Positions 1 to 10,045 of a DNA stretch of 64,000 nt are shown here, piece by piece. The first letter of the stretch is position 1. Every line of letters starts with the position of its first letter. Origin of the DNA: Paragordius varius (Eukaryota > Nematomorpha); assembly GCA_964247055.1 (NCBI GenBank), contig OZ176052.1, positions 12,400,001 to 12,464,000 of the forward strand. The letters are read 5' to 3'. A model generated the notes under the pieces. The model saw nothing but the letters and a program-made list of their open reading frames with translations, searched no databases and had not been told where the DNA came from. The position numbers and the translations under genes were made by a program.

Positions 1-342
1 GCCAATATATAAGAGTTTTGCAGACTACAAAATTTAAATTTTATTTAGATATTATTTTGCTTGTAAATATAGTTTTTAATAATTTTGAATTCGTTTGGAA
101 CAAAACTTATAAATTTTACTAGCCTGCTATATGACATAAAATTGATATAGTCCTTATATACAGCCGAAAAAAGCACCATGAAAAAATGCGTCTTTCTCTC
201 AGAAGATATTTATTTAATTATGAATTTTTTTCCCGTTACTGTGCTGTGTTGCTCTACAGACCTTACAGTAATATTTAAATGTCAACTCAAATTATTACAA
301 TTTCTTACATATTCTTTTTAACAATGCCGCTGTTGTTTATAG
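1..342. other. Intron upstream of the PAK-like exons
   Basis: No kinase-coding exon is visible here. The stretch ends in a clear splice acceptor (TTGTTTATAG) directly before the first recognised kinase exon, so it is most likely an intron. The N-terminal part of the kinase (regulatory region, glycine loop, catalytic Lys) must lie upstream of the window. Confidence 0.6.
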
Positions 343-1369
343 ATCTTGCAAGCGTTATCGTACATTCACTCCAGATATGTTATTCATCGAGATATCAAAT
401 CCAACAATATCATGATTGATACCAATGGCACAGTTAAACTCAGTAATATATTTCATAAAGACAAATCTATCAAAATATTTTCACATATTCAATTTATAGG
501 AGAGCGAAAGCAAAAATTGATTAATAAATATTGGCATTTATAATTTGGTCATAACAATGTATTATTAACAAAAAAATTTAATTTATGTCTGTATCACATA
601 AATTAACGTACATGAATTAAACCCTAATATATTACTATAGTTGATTTTGGTCTATCCATTCATGCAAACAATATTTGTGTCAAGATAGCGGGCACACCCT
701 GCTACTTGGCAGAGGAAACCTATCTCTCTGGAATAATAACCTACAAAGGCGATATATGGGCCCTAGGCATCATTTGTATCGAGATGGTCGATGGGGAGAC
801 ACCTTATGCACATCTCCATGCCAGCCAGGTATTTTTATCGATTTGAATTCAAACTTTTATATTCTCTTGTTTTATTTATGTTAAATATGAACATCTATAT
901 TGTAAATTGTTAATAACTCACCTGTAAAATCAAATTTATTTACACGAGTTATTAACAATTTATCTGAAATTAAAAACTCTTACTCAAAATCTAAAATCTT
1001 TATGGAAATTGTTAGATCATGCAAAAAATGATTGTCCAAGGCAAACCATCAATTCCGTCTAGCAGCCTGGTATTCTACGATTTCATATCTCTGTGTTTGG
1101 AGGATGTATCAATACGTCCGTCAGCCGATAGACTTCTGGGGGTATGTATATTTATTACAATGCTATTTATTAATCAAATCAAATTTATTATGCAATCAAA
1201 CTCATTCATTATTTTGCAAAATGTTTAGCATCGTTATCTTGAAATAGCTGCTTCAAAAAAATGGCTTGGTCACATTGTAGCAACGCATAAAGTAACTTCA
1301 ACATTGAATGAACTTTTTTTTATAAAATATTCAACAAAAATTCAACATGTCCATATTTATGATAATTAA
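343..1369 (+). CDS. PAK-group (STE20 family) serine/threonine kinase, 3' part
   Basis: Four exons join in phase: 343..442, 641..828, 1016..1141, 1229..1369 (stop TAA). They encode the C-lobe of a protein kinase. The catalytic loop reads HRDIKSNN, which is the PAK-type form HRDIKSDN with one D to N change. The magnesium loop DFG follows a phase-1 intron inside VKLIDFG. Next come an activation segment with [10 protein letters not shown] (family GTPYWMAPE), subdomain [10 protein letters not shown] and [10 protein letters not shown], and subdomain [10 protein letters not shown]. The last exon begins HRYLEIA, as the PAK C-terminal tail does (HQFLKIA), and ends about 35 residues later. Odd point: the usual APE triplet is AEE; the Glu that pairs with subdomain XI is kept, but Pro is lost. 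The gene is 5' incomplete. A PAK-like role (Rac/Cdc42 effector, cytoskeleton) is inferred from the catalytic domain only, because the CRIB region is not in view. Confidence 0.85.
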
Positions 1370-2660
1370 TCGATCAACTAAAAAAAGAAGAAATGATATA
1401 GCTTCGATAATGATTTACACCTGCTCAATTTATTAGATTATAACGATTAATTAAAGTTTTTATTTTTGTTTTTTATATCACAATATGGGATCAATAACTA
1501 ATGTATCCTTTATCTAAATATAGTCAAAATTGAATTTGTGTACAAAAGCCTTTTTGAGCTCATATTTCTAGTTTTGAAACGTTTTCATAATCTGAAAAAT
1601 CAAAAAACTTTATTTGTATCAACTTTCCATGCGTTCTGTAAACTTTTTCGAATTACTACTTATCTTTTTAAATCTAAAAATATGTATTGTTATCAAACAG
1701 AACTTTTCAGAATCCGTAAATTCGAGTTTAAGGTCCAAAGAAAAAAAAGAAAAAAACAGAAAAAAGCAGCTCTTGAGTATTTTGGCTATGTTTCACTGTT
1801 TTGATTTTTTAAGGTATTAATATTAGTGAACTAGGATGTTAGAATCAATTAAAGATCCGGATATGATTATAAAATTAAGTAATTATAAAGCTTTTTTATA
1901 TGTGTGAATTAGGTACATCGAAACGCCAGCTAGTGTTAAATAGTGCTGTAAAGTCAATATTATATATAACGTTAGAACGATAAAATATTTATTATATGGT
2001 TGAAATTTTAAAAAAAATGTATGATAACATGTTTGTATTATTTTGGAAAAAATAATAAATACAAAAATAAAATAATTCACTTAATATTCAAAATTTCGTT
2101 TGGATAAATTTAAATGATTTTACATATAAAAATTTATCTAAATCAAACGCGGTTTTGTTTAATAATGTTTGAAGCTAATTCAACTGCTTTTACTTAACTA
2201 ATTATAGCCAAAATAGTCAAAAATCATTTTTTGTATTATTTTTACTTATATAGCTCCTGGCCCTCTATTTTTCCCGTTTTAAAAGCCTTTTATCGACTCT
2301 ACATTTTAATTTGACTCTCAAAAACGTCCATAAAGTACCCCAAATTTTATCATTCTATTCTTTTATTTTCTTATTGTGTTCGTTATGATTAACTTGATCA
2401 AATCAACTTTCTTCCTTCAAAAAACACATATTTTATTTATTTTTTTATAATAATTTAAAACTTTTAATTATAGCGCATAATACAAAAAATAAGTTGTTTG
2501 GGTTATATTAATTGAACTTTTATTAACATAATTGAATAATGTTTTTGAATTGGAAAATATAGCTCGAAACAAAATAAGAATATATTATATAATGATATAA
2601 GGGTTAAAACATAAAAAACAGTTGATAATTATTAGAAAGTAAATTTTTCATGAATATTTT
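1370..2660. other. AT-rich intergenic stretch, nothing recognised
   Basis: Only short open frames of low complexity are present, rich in Lys, Phe and Ile as expected by chance at this base composition. No splice-compatible exon with similarity to a known family was found. Residual repeat sequence is possible but not identified. Confidence 0.4.
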
Positions 2661-2669
2661 TATGCATTA

Positions 2670-2740
2670 GATCAGAGATTTGAACCCATCACATAATCAT
2701 AAAAACACACCAATCAATATACCAATAGAGCTATAATCAA
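2670..2740 (-). tRNA. tRNA-like relic (A and B boxes), perhaps a SINE head
   Basis: On the minus strand there is an A box TAGCTCTATTGG (2722-2733) and a B box GGTTCAAATC (2677-2686) at tRNA-like spacing, with T8, G10, GG18-19 and the TTC of the T loop in place. The D, T and acceptor stems do not pair well. It is therefore a tRNA pseudogene or the promoter head of an old SINE rather than a working tRNA. Confidence 0.35.
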
Positions 2741-2984
2741 AATTACAATGTATAAGCTTAAAGGCTAAAGAGTTAATAATTAACTTATTTGAAGATAATT
2801 ATATTGAAGTACCATTTTTACGGATTAACTAATTTGATGCAGACGCCATTTTATTCATCTCACATCGATTAACAAAAACACACAGTTTGATTTCGCCATT
2901 GAATGAACGAATTAAAAATCATCAAGTGACTAGTAAAATCCTGCTTTAACGCGACGAAAGAGATTATTTTAGCATCCAATTAGA

Positions 2985-3221
2985 ATGGGATATGAGAAAT
3001 GGCTATTTTGTAAATCCAAACTGGAAATAATGTTGCTTTTATTTTGCCAAATCAGTCTATTAACATCAAAGCAAATCGCTTCGCCTATCTCTCATAAACT
3101 TTTGAACGAAAAAACCGCCAATAAATCTCCAACAAACGGACCGGAATTAGAAGATATAAAACATACAATGTCTCACATATTAAAATCAGTTAACATACCT
3201 TTCACATCCGCAGAATCCTAA
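2985..3221 (+). CDS. Candidate small secreted peptide or first exon, unrecognised
   Basis: A 78-codon frame with a true ATG. Residues about 15-27 form a hydrophobic run (IMLLLFCQISLL) like a signal sequence, followed by a polar tail with NGPELEDIKHTMSHIL and ending SAES. No family was recognised and there is no neighbouring exon to support it. It stands out because its amino acid composition is balanced compared with the Lys/Phe/Ile-rich chance frames nearby. It could be a real short secreted peptide, the first exon of a gene, or chance. Confidence 0.3.
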   Translation: MGYEKWLFCKSKLEIMLLLFCQISLLTSKQIASPISHKLLNEKTANKSPTNGPELEDIKHTMSHILKSVNIPFTSAES

Positions 3222-3449
3222 CCTACCGCCATACAAATTCGCATCAACGGAATATACCCTAACAAATAGTAATTCAATAACTTCGAAAACGTTGTAAAAT
3301 AGCTAGACAAATGTTTTTTATACATGTCCAAGACATTTCCCTATACCACAAATAAATACCCAATAAAATATAATAAAATTTTCAACATATTACTTAATTA
3401 AATCATGATCAAAAATTTTCGCTTTTATCCTATTTACAAAATGAAAAAA

Positions 3450-4135
3450 TATCCTGATGTAATATATATATTTATAAAAATGGAAAATGCTGGCGTTGTG
3501 ATCTGTTTCCGGAAAACCGGTAGACCCATTCAAATCCAAATGTCAAAAAAATATAATCATTAATGAATGCCCCGACAATAGCTTCGCCCTTTTTTTGAAT
3601 TAGGCCCCCAGTACGGGCCCACCCCTTGTAAAAAACGGATTTTTTAAAAAAACAGATGTCCATCGTGTATTGAAACAATTTTCCGGACAACATGTTGGAT
3701 CATTCGATATCTATAATTCTTTTACATTTTTTCGATTGCGCCGAACATAGTCGGCTCGCCTTGTTAATTTAGGCCTCTTTTTACCCGCTCCTCCGGTAAA
3801 ATTTCATTTTTAAAAAAAATAAAAGTCTCCAAAAATAATTTTTGAATCTATTTTCGCCCTAAGTATAAGACCGTAAAATTGTAATGAGGATTCCAGGCAT
3901 TCCTATTTGGCTGCTGGGTAAGTAGATACCCGCTAAAAACTGCCCCGTCATATTAAAATAGCGTGCTTTTGGGGCTAAATTTCAGAAAACTTATCAGGCC
4001 ATACAAGTTCAAAATGACTTGAAATATTACCCGTAACAAGGCAAATTAGGCCGTGCAGTTTTTTAAAATTACCAGTTAATTAGGCCCTTCACGCCCAATG
4101 CGCCATGTGCTTTTGGTTTTGAGCTTATGATCATT
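3450..4135 (-). repeat. Dispersed repeat family R1, copy A
   Basis: This stretch matches 25434-26650 (same orientation) and 39184-40195 (opposite orientation). All share a short open stretch with the core KKGEAIVGAFINDYIF and a following NRSQ/TDHKAS region, and motifs such as GGCTGCTGGGTAA followed by AGATACCCGC, which could form a hairpin. Copy A lacks the outer part seen in copies B and C, so it is truncated. Class is not certain. Copy C starts TACTAGC and copy B ends with its complement GCTAGTA, which resembles Helitron-type ends, but no Rep or helicase coding sequence is present. Confidence 0.7.
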
Positions 4136-4690
4136 TAAGAAAAATATTGACACTTTTGTTCTAATTTTATAAAAAAAAACTGAAAAATTAAATCATCAAA
4201 TGTTTTAAATAAAGGAAATGGCTTCATTCTGAAAAAATAATAATATGGATCGTATCATTTGAGCTGTGCTTTGTTTATATTATAATTTTTTAATTTGATA
4301 TAAAAGTCTAAATTTTTGGATCCATTTAATGGGCTTTGCGCTATGATTTAAATACCATATTTTTTACAATCACAATTATAATTTAAAGATAAGGTTAAGC
4401 ATCATAAATGATGTCTAAATATATTTAAGTATCTAATTGTGTCTTACCGCTTTTTCAACATACTTCATGATAGAAATATACTGTAACTAAATCTGGTAAA
4501 ATAATCGCAACATAATTTTACTCAAAGTATTGACCTTATGCGCGATTACCCTATTTTTTAAGGTGGCAACCAAGGAATTATAACTCGCTCGCTTTATGAT
4601 GGTGCTATTATAATGGTTTTTAGTCAACTTTTTACTTTATATTTTAGTTTATATTTTTTTTTAATTTTTTACGTTTGACAATTAGCTGAA

Positions 4691-6229
4691 TTATAATTGC
4701 ATATATAATAAAATAGTCATTTTTTTACCACCTTTCATGTTTTTGAGCGTCCGCGGTAAAATTGGCGCCATAATTATTTTAAATATTTTCATTTTCAACA
4801 GTTTTTCGAAAAATCTTGTCCCATATATTAATAAACTTTTTCGAAAATTCTTGTCCCATATATTAATGAACAAAATCTTCTGCAGTAATAATTGGGGGTG
4901 GCCAATAACTGGAGGTAAGTTTGGGATCTCGAAATTTGAATACTGGAAATTCAGTGTATTTTGCATGTATTGTGTCCATACATTTTGGATGCTAAGAGTG
5001 TCAGTAACTGTGATGTTATTTTTATCTTTTATGGCTTTCACTACCCGAATATCTTTTTTATTATTATTAATATTTTTTAGTGTTCCTTCAAGTTTTTTAG
5101 CCATTTCCAAACATCTTTCATTCATTTTGTCAGCTATTATTTTCTTTACCCTTTTTTAACCATTATATAAAAATGTTTGTCATCATCATGTTTAGAAGCT
5201 TTCCATTTCTTAAAGGCATCTCTTTTCTCATCCAATAAGGGTTTAATATCGCTTTGCCACCACCATTGAGATTTTGTTTTGATGCGTTTTCTTCCGCAGA
5301 TTTTGGAAATGTTTGAGAGAAGGGTGTTTTAGAGATGCTCCCAGCCGTCATGAACGTTGTTAGGGGAATGTTTTAATTCAGGTGTGTTTTGATTGATGTA
5401 TTGATGCTTTTGCTTTGTTTTAGGATCATTAAGTTTTGCAACGTTAAGTTGCGGCAATTTTTTAGGGATAGGTCGGTTCTTATTTTTTTGTGTTTTCCAC
5501 AGTACTATGGATTTTATAAAGTTGTGTAAAACTATGTTTTCATTATACATGACAAAATATTATCTTCATTATAGGCAATATCTAACTTGATTTCAAAAAT
5601 ATTTGCTAAACATTACATATTTTGTATATATTGTTAGGGAGCACGCGATTTTCTGAGTTTGACCAAATATAAAAATATGTCCTTTAAAGTCATAATTTAT
5701 TTGTATAAACAGACTGACGATTATTAGTATGTCAGTTTAATTACCCTAAATTTTGCTGATAAGCTTCTCGTAAAATTGAAATTTGCATCTATAGTTCTAT
5801 TATATATTATTGGTAATAAATGGGCCTGTAGTGTTTTGAAAACTTGTTTACACCCTACAAAATAATTTTACAGAAGCTGGAGGGAAACTAAATTGTATTT
5901 AATGGCAAAATTCTTGTTCCATATATTAATAAACAAAAAATTTTTACTTGGATTTTGAATAGACCCATACACTTTCCCAATCCACATTATACATTTTTTA
6001 ATTGTATATAATATATAAAATTCACTATTTTTATAATAAAGAAGTTGAATACTAGTTTATAGTTTATGTTATAGGCAAAATCTTAATTATCGTACAGACT
6101 AGATCGCACCCTTGACAAGACCAGCTAATAAACATATGATAAATTTTTAAGCGTTAAATAGGAGTTTTATTACATCTGGATAAAGTTTAAGTTAGATTTT
6201 GGGTATATTTTTTGTTTTCTGATATATAC
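4691..6229 (-). mobile_element. RTE-type LINE, inverted partial copy (left arm of palindrome)
   Basis: Read on the minus strand this repeats the 5' portion of the LINE at 6332-9160. The two share coding blocks such as NKNRPIPKKLPQLN, TLKNINNNKKDI and NVWTQYMQ. Homology with the right arm runs from about 4868 to 6229; to the left of 4868 the sequence departs from the LINE, so this copy ends before the reverse transcriptase domain. At 4802-4870 a motif containing CTTGTCCCATATATTAAT occurs twice in tandem, and a related motif (TTGTTCCATATATTAAT) recurs at 5918-5934. Loss of the 3' rather than the 5' part is unlike normal LINE truncation and points to a later inverted duplication. Confidence 0.8.
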
Positions 6230-6331
6230 CATTTACAGTTCAAATTCACCCTTGAACAATCACCTTTGAACAATTCAAATTCACCCTAAAAATAAATTAT
6301 GTGTTCTCGAACTAATATAACTTATATATAT
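6230..6331. repeat. Palindrome centre with TTCAAATTCACCC subrepeats
   Basis: The spacer between the two inverted LINE arms begins ATACCATTTACA and holds repeated units of TTCAAATTCACCC and CCTTTGAAC. The same start and related units occur at the two ends of the element at 39051-40603 and at 55430-55478, so one end of that TIR family lies at the palindrome centre. Confidence 0.6.
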
Positions 6332-9160
6332 CAGAAAACAAAAAATACACCCAAAATCTAACTTAAACTTTATCCAGATGTAATAAAACTCCTATTTAAC
6401 GCTTAAAAATTTTCATCATATGTTTATTAGCTGGTCTTGTCAAGGGTGCGATCTAGTCTGTACGATAGTTAAGATTTTGACTATAACATAAACTATAAAC
6501 TAGTATTCAACTTCTTTACTATATAAATAGTGAATTTAATATATTATATACAATTAAAAAATGTATAATGTGGATGGGGAAAGTGTATAGGTTTATTCAA
6601 AATCCAGGTAAAAATTTTTTGTTCATTAATATATGGAACAAGAATTTTGCCATTAAATACAATTTAGTTTCCCTCCAGCTTCTGTAAAATTATTTAATAG
6701 GGTGTAAACAAGTTTTCAAAACACTACAGGCCCATTTATTACAATAATTTATAATAGAACTATAGACGCAAATTTCAATTTTACGATAAGCTTATCAGCA
6801 AAATTTAGGGTAATTAAACTGACATACTAATAATCGTCAGTCTGTTTATACAAATAAATTATGACTTTAAAGGACATATTTTTATATTTGGTCAAACTCA
6901 GAAAATCGCGTGCTCCCCAACAATATATACAAATGTAATATTTAGCAAATATTTTTGAAATCAAGTTAGATATTGCCTATAATTAAGATAATATTTTGTC
7001 ATGTATAATGAAAACATAGTTTTACACAACTTTATAAAATCCATAGTACTGTGGAAAACACAAAAAAATAAGAACCGACCTATCCCTAAAAAATTGCCGC
7101 AACTTAACGTTGCAAAACTTAATGATCCTAAAACAAAGCAAAAGCATCAATACATCAATCAAAACACACCTGAATTAAAACATTCCCCTAACAACGTTCA
7201 TGACGGCTGGGAGCATCTCAAAAACACCCTTCTATCAAACGTTTCCAAAATCTGCGGAAGAAAACGTACCAAAACAAAATCTCAATGGTGGTGAAAGCGA
7301 TATTAAACCCTTATTGGATGAGAAAAGAGATGCCTTTAAGAAATGGAAAGCTTCTTAACATGATGATGACAAACATTTTTACATAATGGTTAAAAAAAGA
7401 GTAAAGAAAATAATAGCTGACAAAATGAATAAAAGATGCTTGAATATGGCCAAAAACTTGAAGGAGAAATTAAAAACTTAAAAGTTTTTAAAACACTAAA
7501 AAATATTAATAATAATAAAAAAGATATTCAGGTAGTGAAAGCCATAAAAGATAAAAATAACAACACAGTTACTGACAATTTTAGTATTCAAAATGTATGG
7601 ACACAATACATGCAAAAAACTCTGAATTTCCAGCATTTAAACGTCAAGACACCAAACTTACCTCCAATTATTGGGCCACCCCCAATCATTGCTGCAGAAG
7701 ATATGAGTTTAGCCATGCAAAAATGTAAAATTAATAAAGCACCTGGCACGGAAATCAAAACTGAAATGCACAAAAATATTTCTGAAGCAATTACCTCTTT
7801 CACAATAATGGAGGAAAAAAAAACCAAACGACTGGTACCAAAGTGTTATAATTCCAATATATAAAAAAGAAGTGCGCCTCCTACAGACCATTAAAATTAC
7901 TTAAACACGCAACCAAATTATTCAAAATTATAATAGAAAGGAAAATGCGTCAGCTTTGCTCGAACTTGGTGTCACCACCTTTGACGCCATATTCAATTTT
8001 AGAAGGTTACAAGAGAACAGATGCAAAAATAAAAATCACATCTTTATTGATTTAAGCAGTACATTCGACTGCATCCCGTGCTCCATGATAATTTCGGAAT
8101 GGATAATAAAAACAATAAATTTACTATATGAGAACACCATGATTTGTGTGAGAACTCCCGTGGGAGATACCAATCGATTCCCAGTGATTTTCGGCCTACA
8201 CCAGGGTTTCATTCTCAGTCCATTAAAATTTATCATTATTATGGATGTAATAATTGATAATATAAAAAAATGTTTACCTTCCGAAATGCTGTGTGCTGAC
8301 GACATAATACTAACAGCCACCAGCGAAACAGCCAAAATCAATAAATATAACCTCTGAATATCTACGTTAAAAAGATTTAGTCTCAAAATGAACACAGATA
8401 AAAAGGCATCAGAGGCTAACATGTACCTATAAAATTCCCTTGCTCCATTTTTAAATCTAAAACTTAATTCCATCAAATGCACTAAATGCCAACTGTGGGT
8501 CACACTCACAAATTAAAAGAAACTTAAGCATTGAAAATATATGTAAAAATTGTGCAACACCATATATAAACCCAGACAGTCCCACGAAAACTCCCTACCT
8601 CCTATCTACAAACATGGATAAACAAGTACAATTACCTGGGTGACACAATATCTGATATCAATATTAACGCCATAACATCACGAACACATCAAGCTTGGGC
8701 CAAATTTCATTTACTCAAGTATATTATGAAACACAAACATATTTAAAACCCAAACAAGGGCATCTACACGATTGGCATTAGTCCTGGTTAATGAAAATAA
8801 ATTATGTGGAATAGAAAGAAAAATCAACTCATGTCTCACCAATCAGTACCACAATTATAAAACAAATAATAATAAAAGCATGCATATTCTGTTTTGAATC
8901 CCACTTATATCTTCTTTTCTCAGAATCGTCTCATACTGGGGCCATATTGAACGCTCAAACGGTTGGATTTACAAATGAGATCCTTTCATCCGAACGGCAA
9001 TTTAAGCCGAAGCAAACCATATCATGATTGGGAAAAAACAATCAGCCATGACCTAAACTTACCTCAATTGACCAAAGACGACTGTCTCGATCGCAAGTTA
9101 TTTCGCTTAAAAATTCGGAAGCTAGCTAATGCTGGAGAAACAACGGCCTGATGATGAGGA
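6332..9160 (+). mobile_element. RTE-type LINE with reverse transcriptase, degraded
   Basis: From 7001 the frames encode, in order, the linker region of an RTE-like endonuclease/reverse-transcriptase protein (SQWW, then DEKRDAFKKW in another frame), the VWTQYMQ and NKAPGTE blocks, RT fingers with FIDLSSTFD, palm with GLHQGFILSP and the catalytic box CADDIILTATS (YADD-type), then a thumb region in broken frames and the C-terminal block KPYHDWEKTISHDLNL to the stop at 9151. The 3' end has the short GAT repeat typical of RTE tails (TGATGATGAGG). Several stops and frameshifts break the frame. No endonuclease domain was found in the 6332-7000 part. The 3' tail is interrupted by the hAT element at 9164-9832. 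Confidence 0.85.
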
Positions 9161-9163
9161 TAT

Positions 9164-9832
9164 TAGGGTTGTGCAATTGACTGCTTTTTCAAAAAAGTCC
9201 GGTCAGACCCAGTCAGACCATGGTCATGATCACTTTTTTAAGTAAATATCACGCGATATTGGATTGTGAATATAAAGTTCAAACGACTTGAATTTAGATT
9301 TTTTTAAATTTGTATTATACTTTTTGATATTATTATTTACAAATATTTTCAATCAAATTCAATCACAAATTTTGTTTCCAAATAAATTCACATGTTTGTG
9401 GCCTTCAGAATCTTCCAATACATAGCTTAAAATACCGGATATTACAAATTTTTAACTAGTTTGTTTTACACCTTTTTTCATAAATTATATAATTATAAAA
9501 TGTTTACTAATTTTATTGGTTCTAAATCACATATATATAAGTGCATATTTTGCAAAGTGCCTGGTTGTTTTGTGAAATAACTGGATATGCTTAAATAATG
9601 TTATAAGGATGCATATTTAACAATTTTATATTGTCAAATAATCATATTAAAATATTATTTTAGAAATTATATTAAAAAACAATAAAATCTTAATATCTTT
9701 CTTCAAAAAAAATATCAGTATTTTCAAAAAACAGCTGTTTTTTAAAAATGACCAAAGACAAAAAATAAATAGTCACTGACCAAGTCATGACCTGGTCAAT
9801 TGACAGGTCATGACTTGGTCAGCACAACCCTA
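9164..9832. mobile_element. Non-autonomous hAT element with 8-bp target duplication
   Basis: Terminal inverted repeats TAGGGTTGTGC and GCACAACCCTA bound 669 bp. The flanks are GAGGATAT (9156-9163) and GAGGATAA (9833-9840), an 8-bp duplication with one mismatch, as hAT transposases make. Subterminal copies of GGTCATGA and CTGGTCA occur near both ends. There is no transposase frame. It inserted into the LINE 3' tail, so it is younger than that LINE copy. Confidence 0.9.
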
Positions 9833-10045
9833 GAGGATAATATGTGCATCATTTATGTTGAAGTGTGAAATTGTATTAATATATATTCATACATGCCCGC
9901 GGGAAAAAAGTTGGCCACCCCCGCTATATATTAGCTACAAAATTAAATACATATTTATTAGAATTAATAAATTATTATTAAAATAGTAAATAAATTAGGG
10001 TCCGTATAATTAATGTTCCTCTTGATATATAATTGCTAAAAGAGA

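Noticed and set aside
1538-1804. 88-codon plus-strand frame rich in Lys and Phe
   Set aside because: Low-complexity composition, no domain, no compatible splice sites; chance frame in AT-rich DNA.
8036-8509. 157-codon minus-strand frame
   Set aside because: It is the antisense shadow of the LINE reverse transcriptase.
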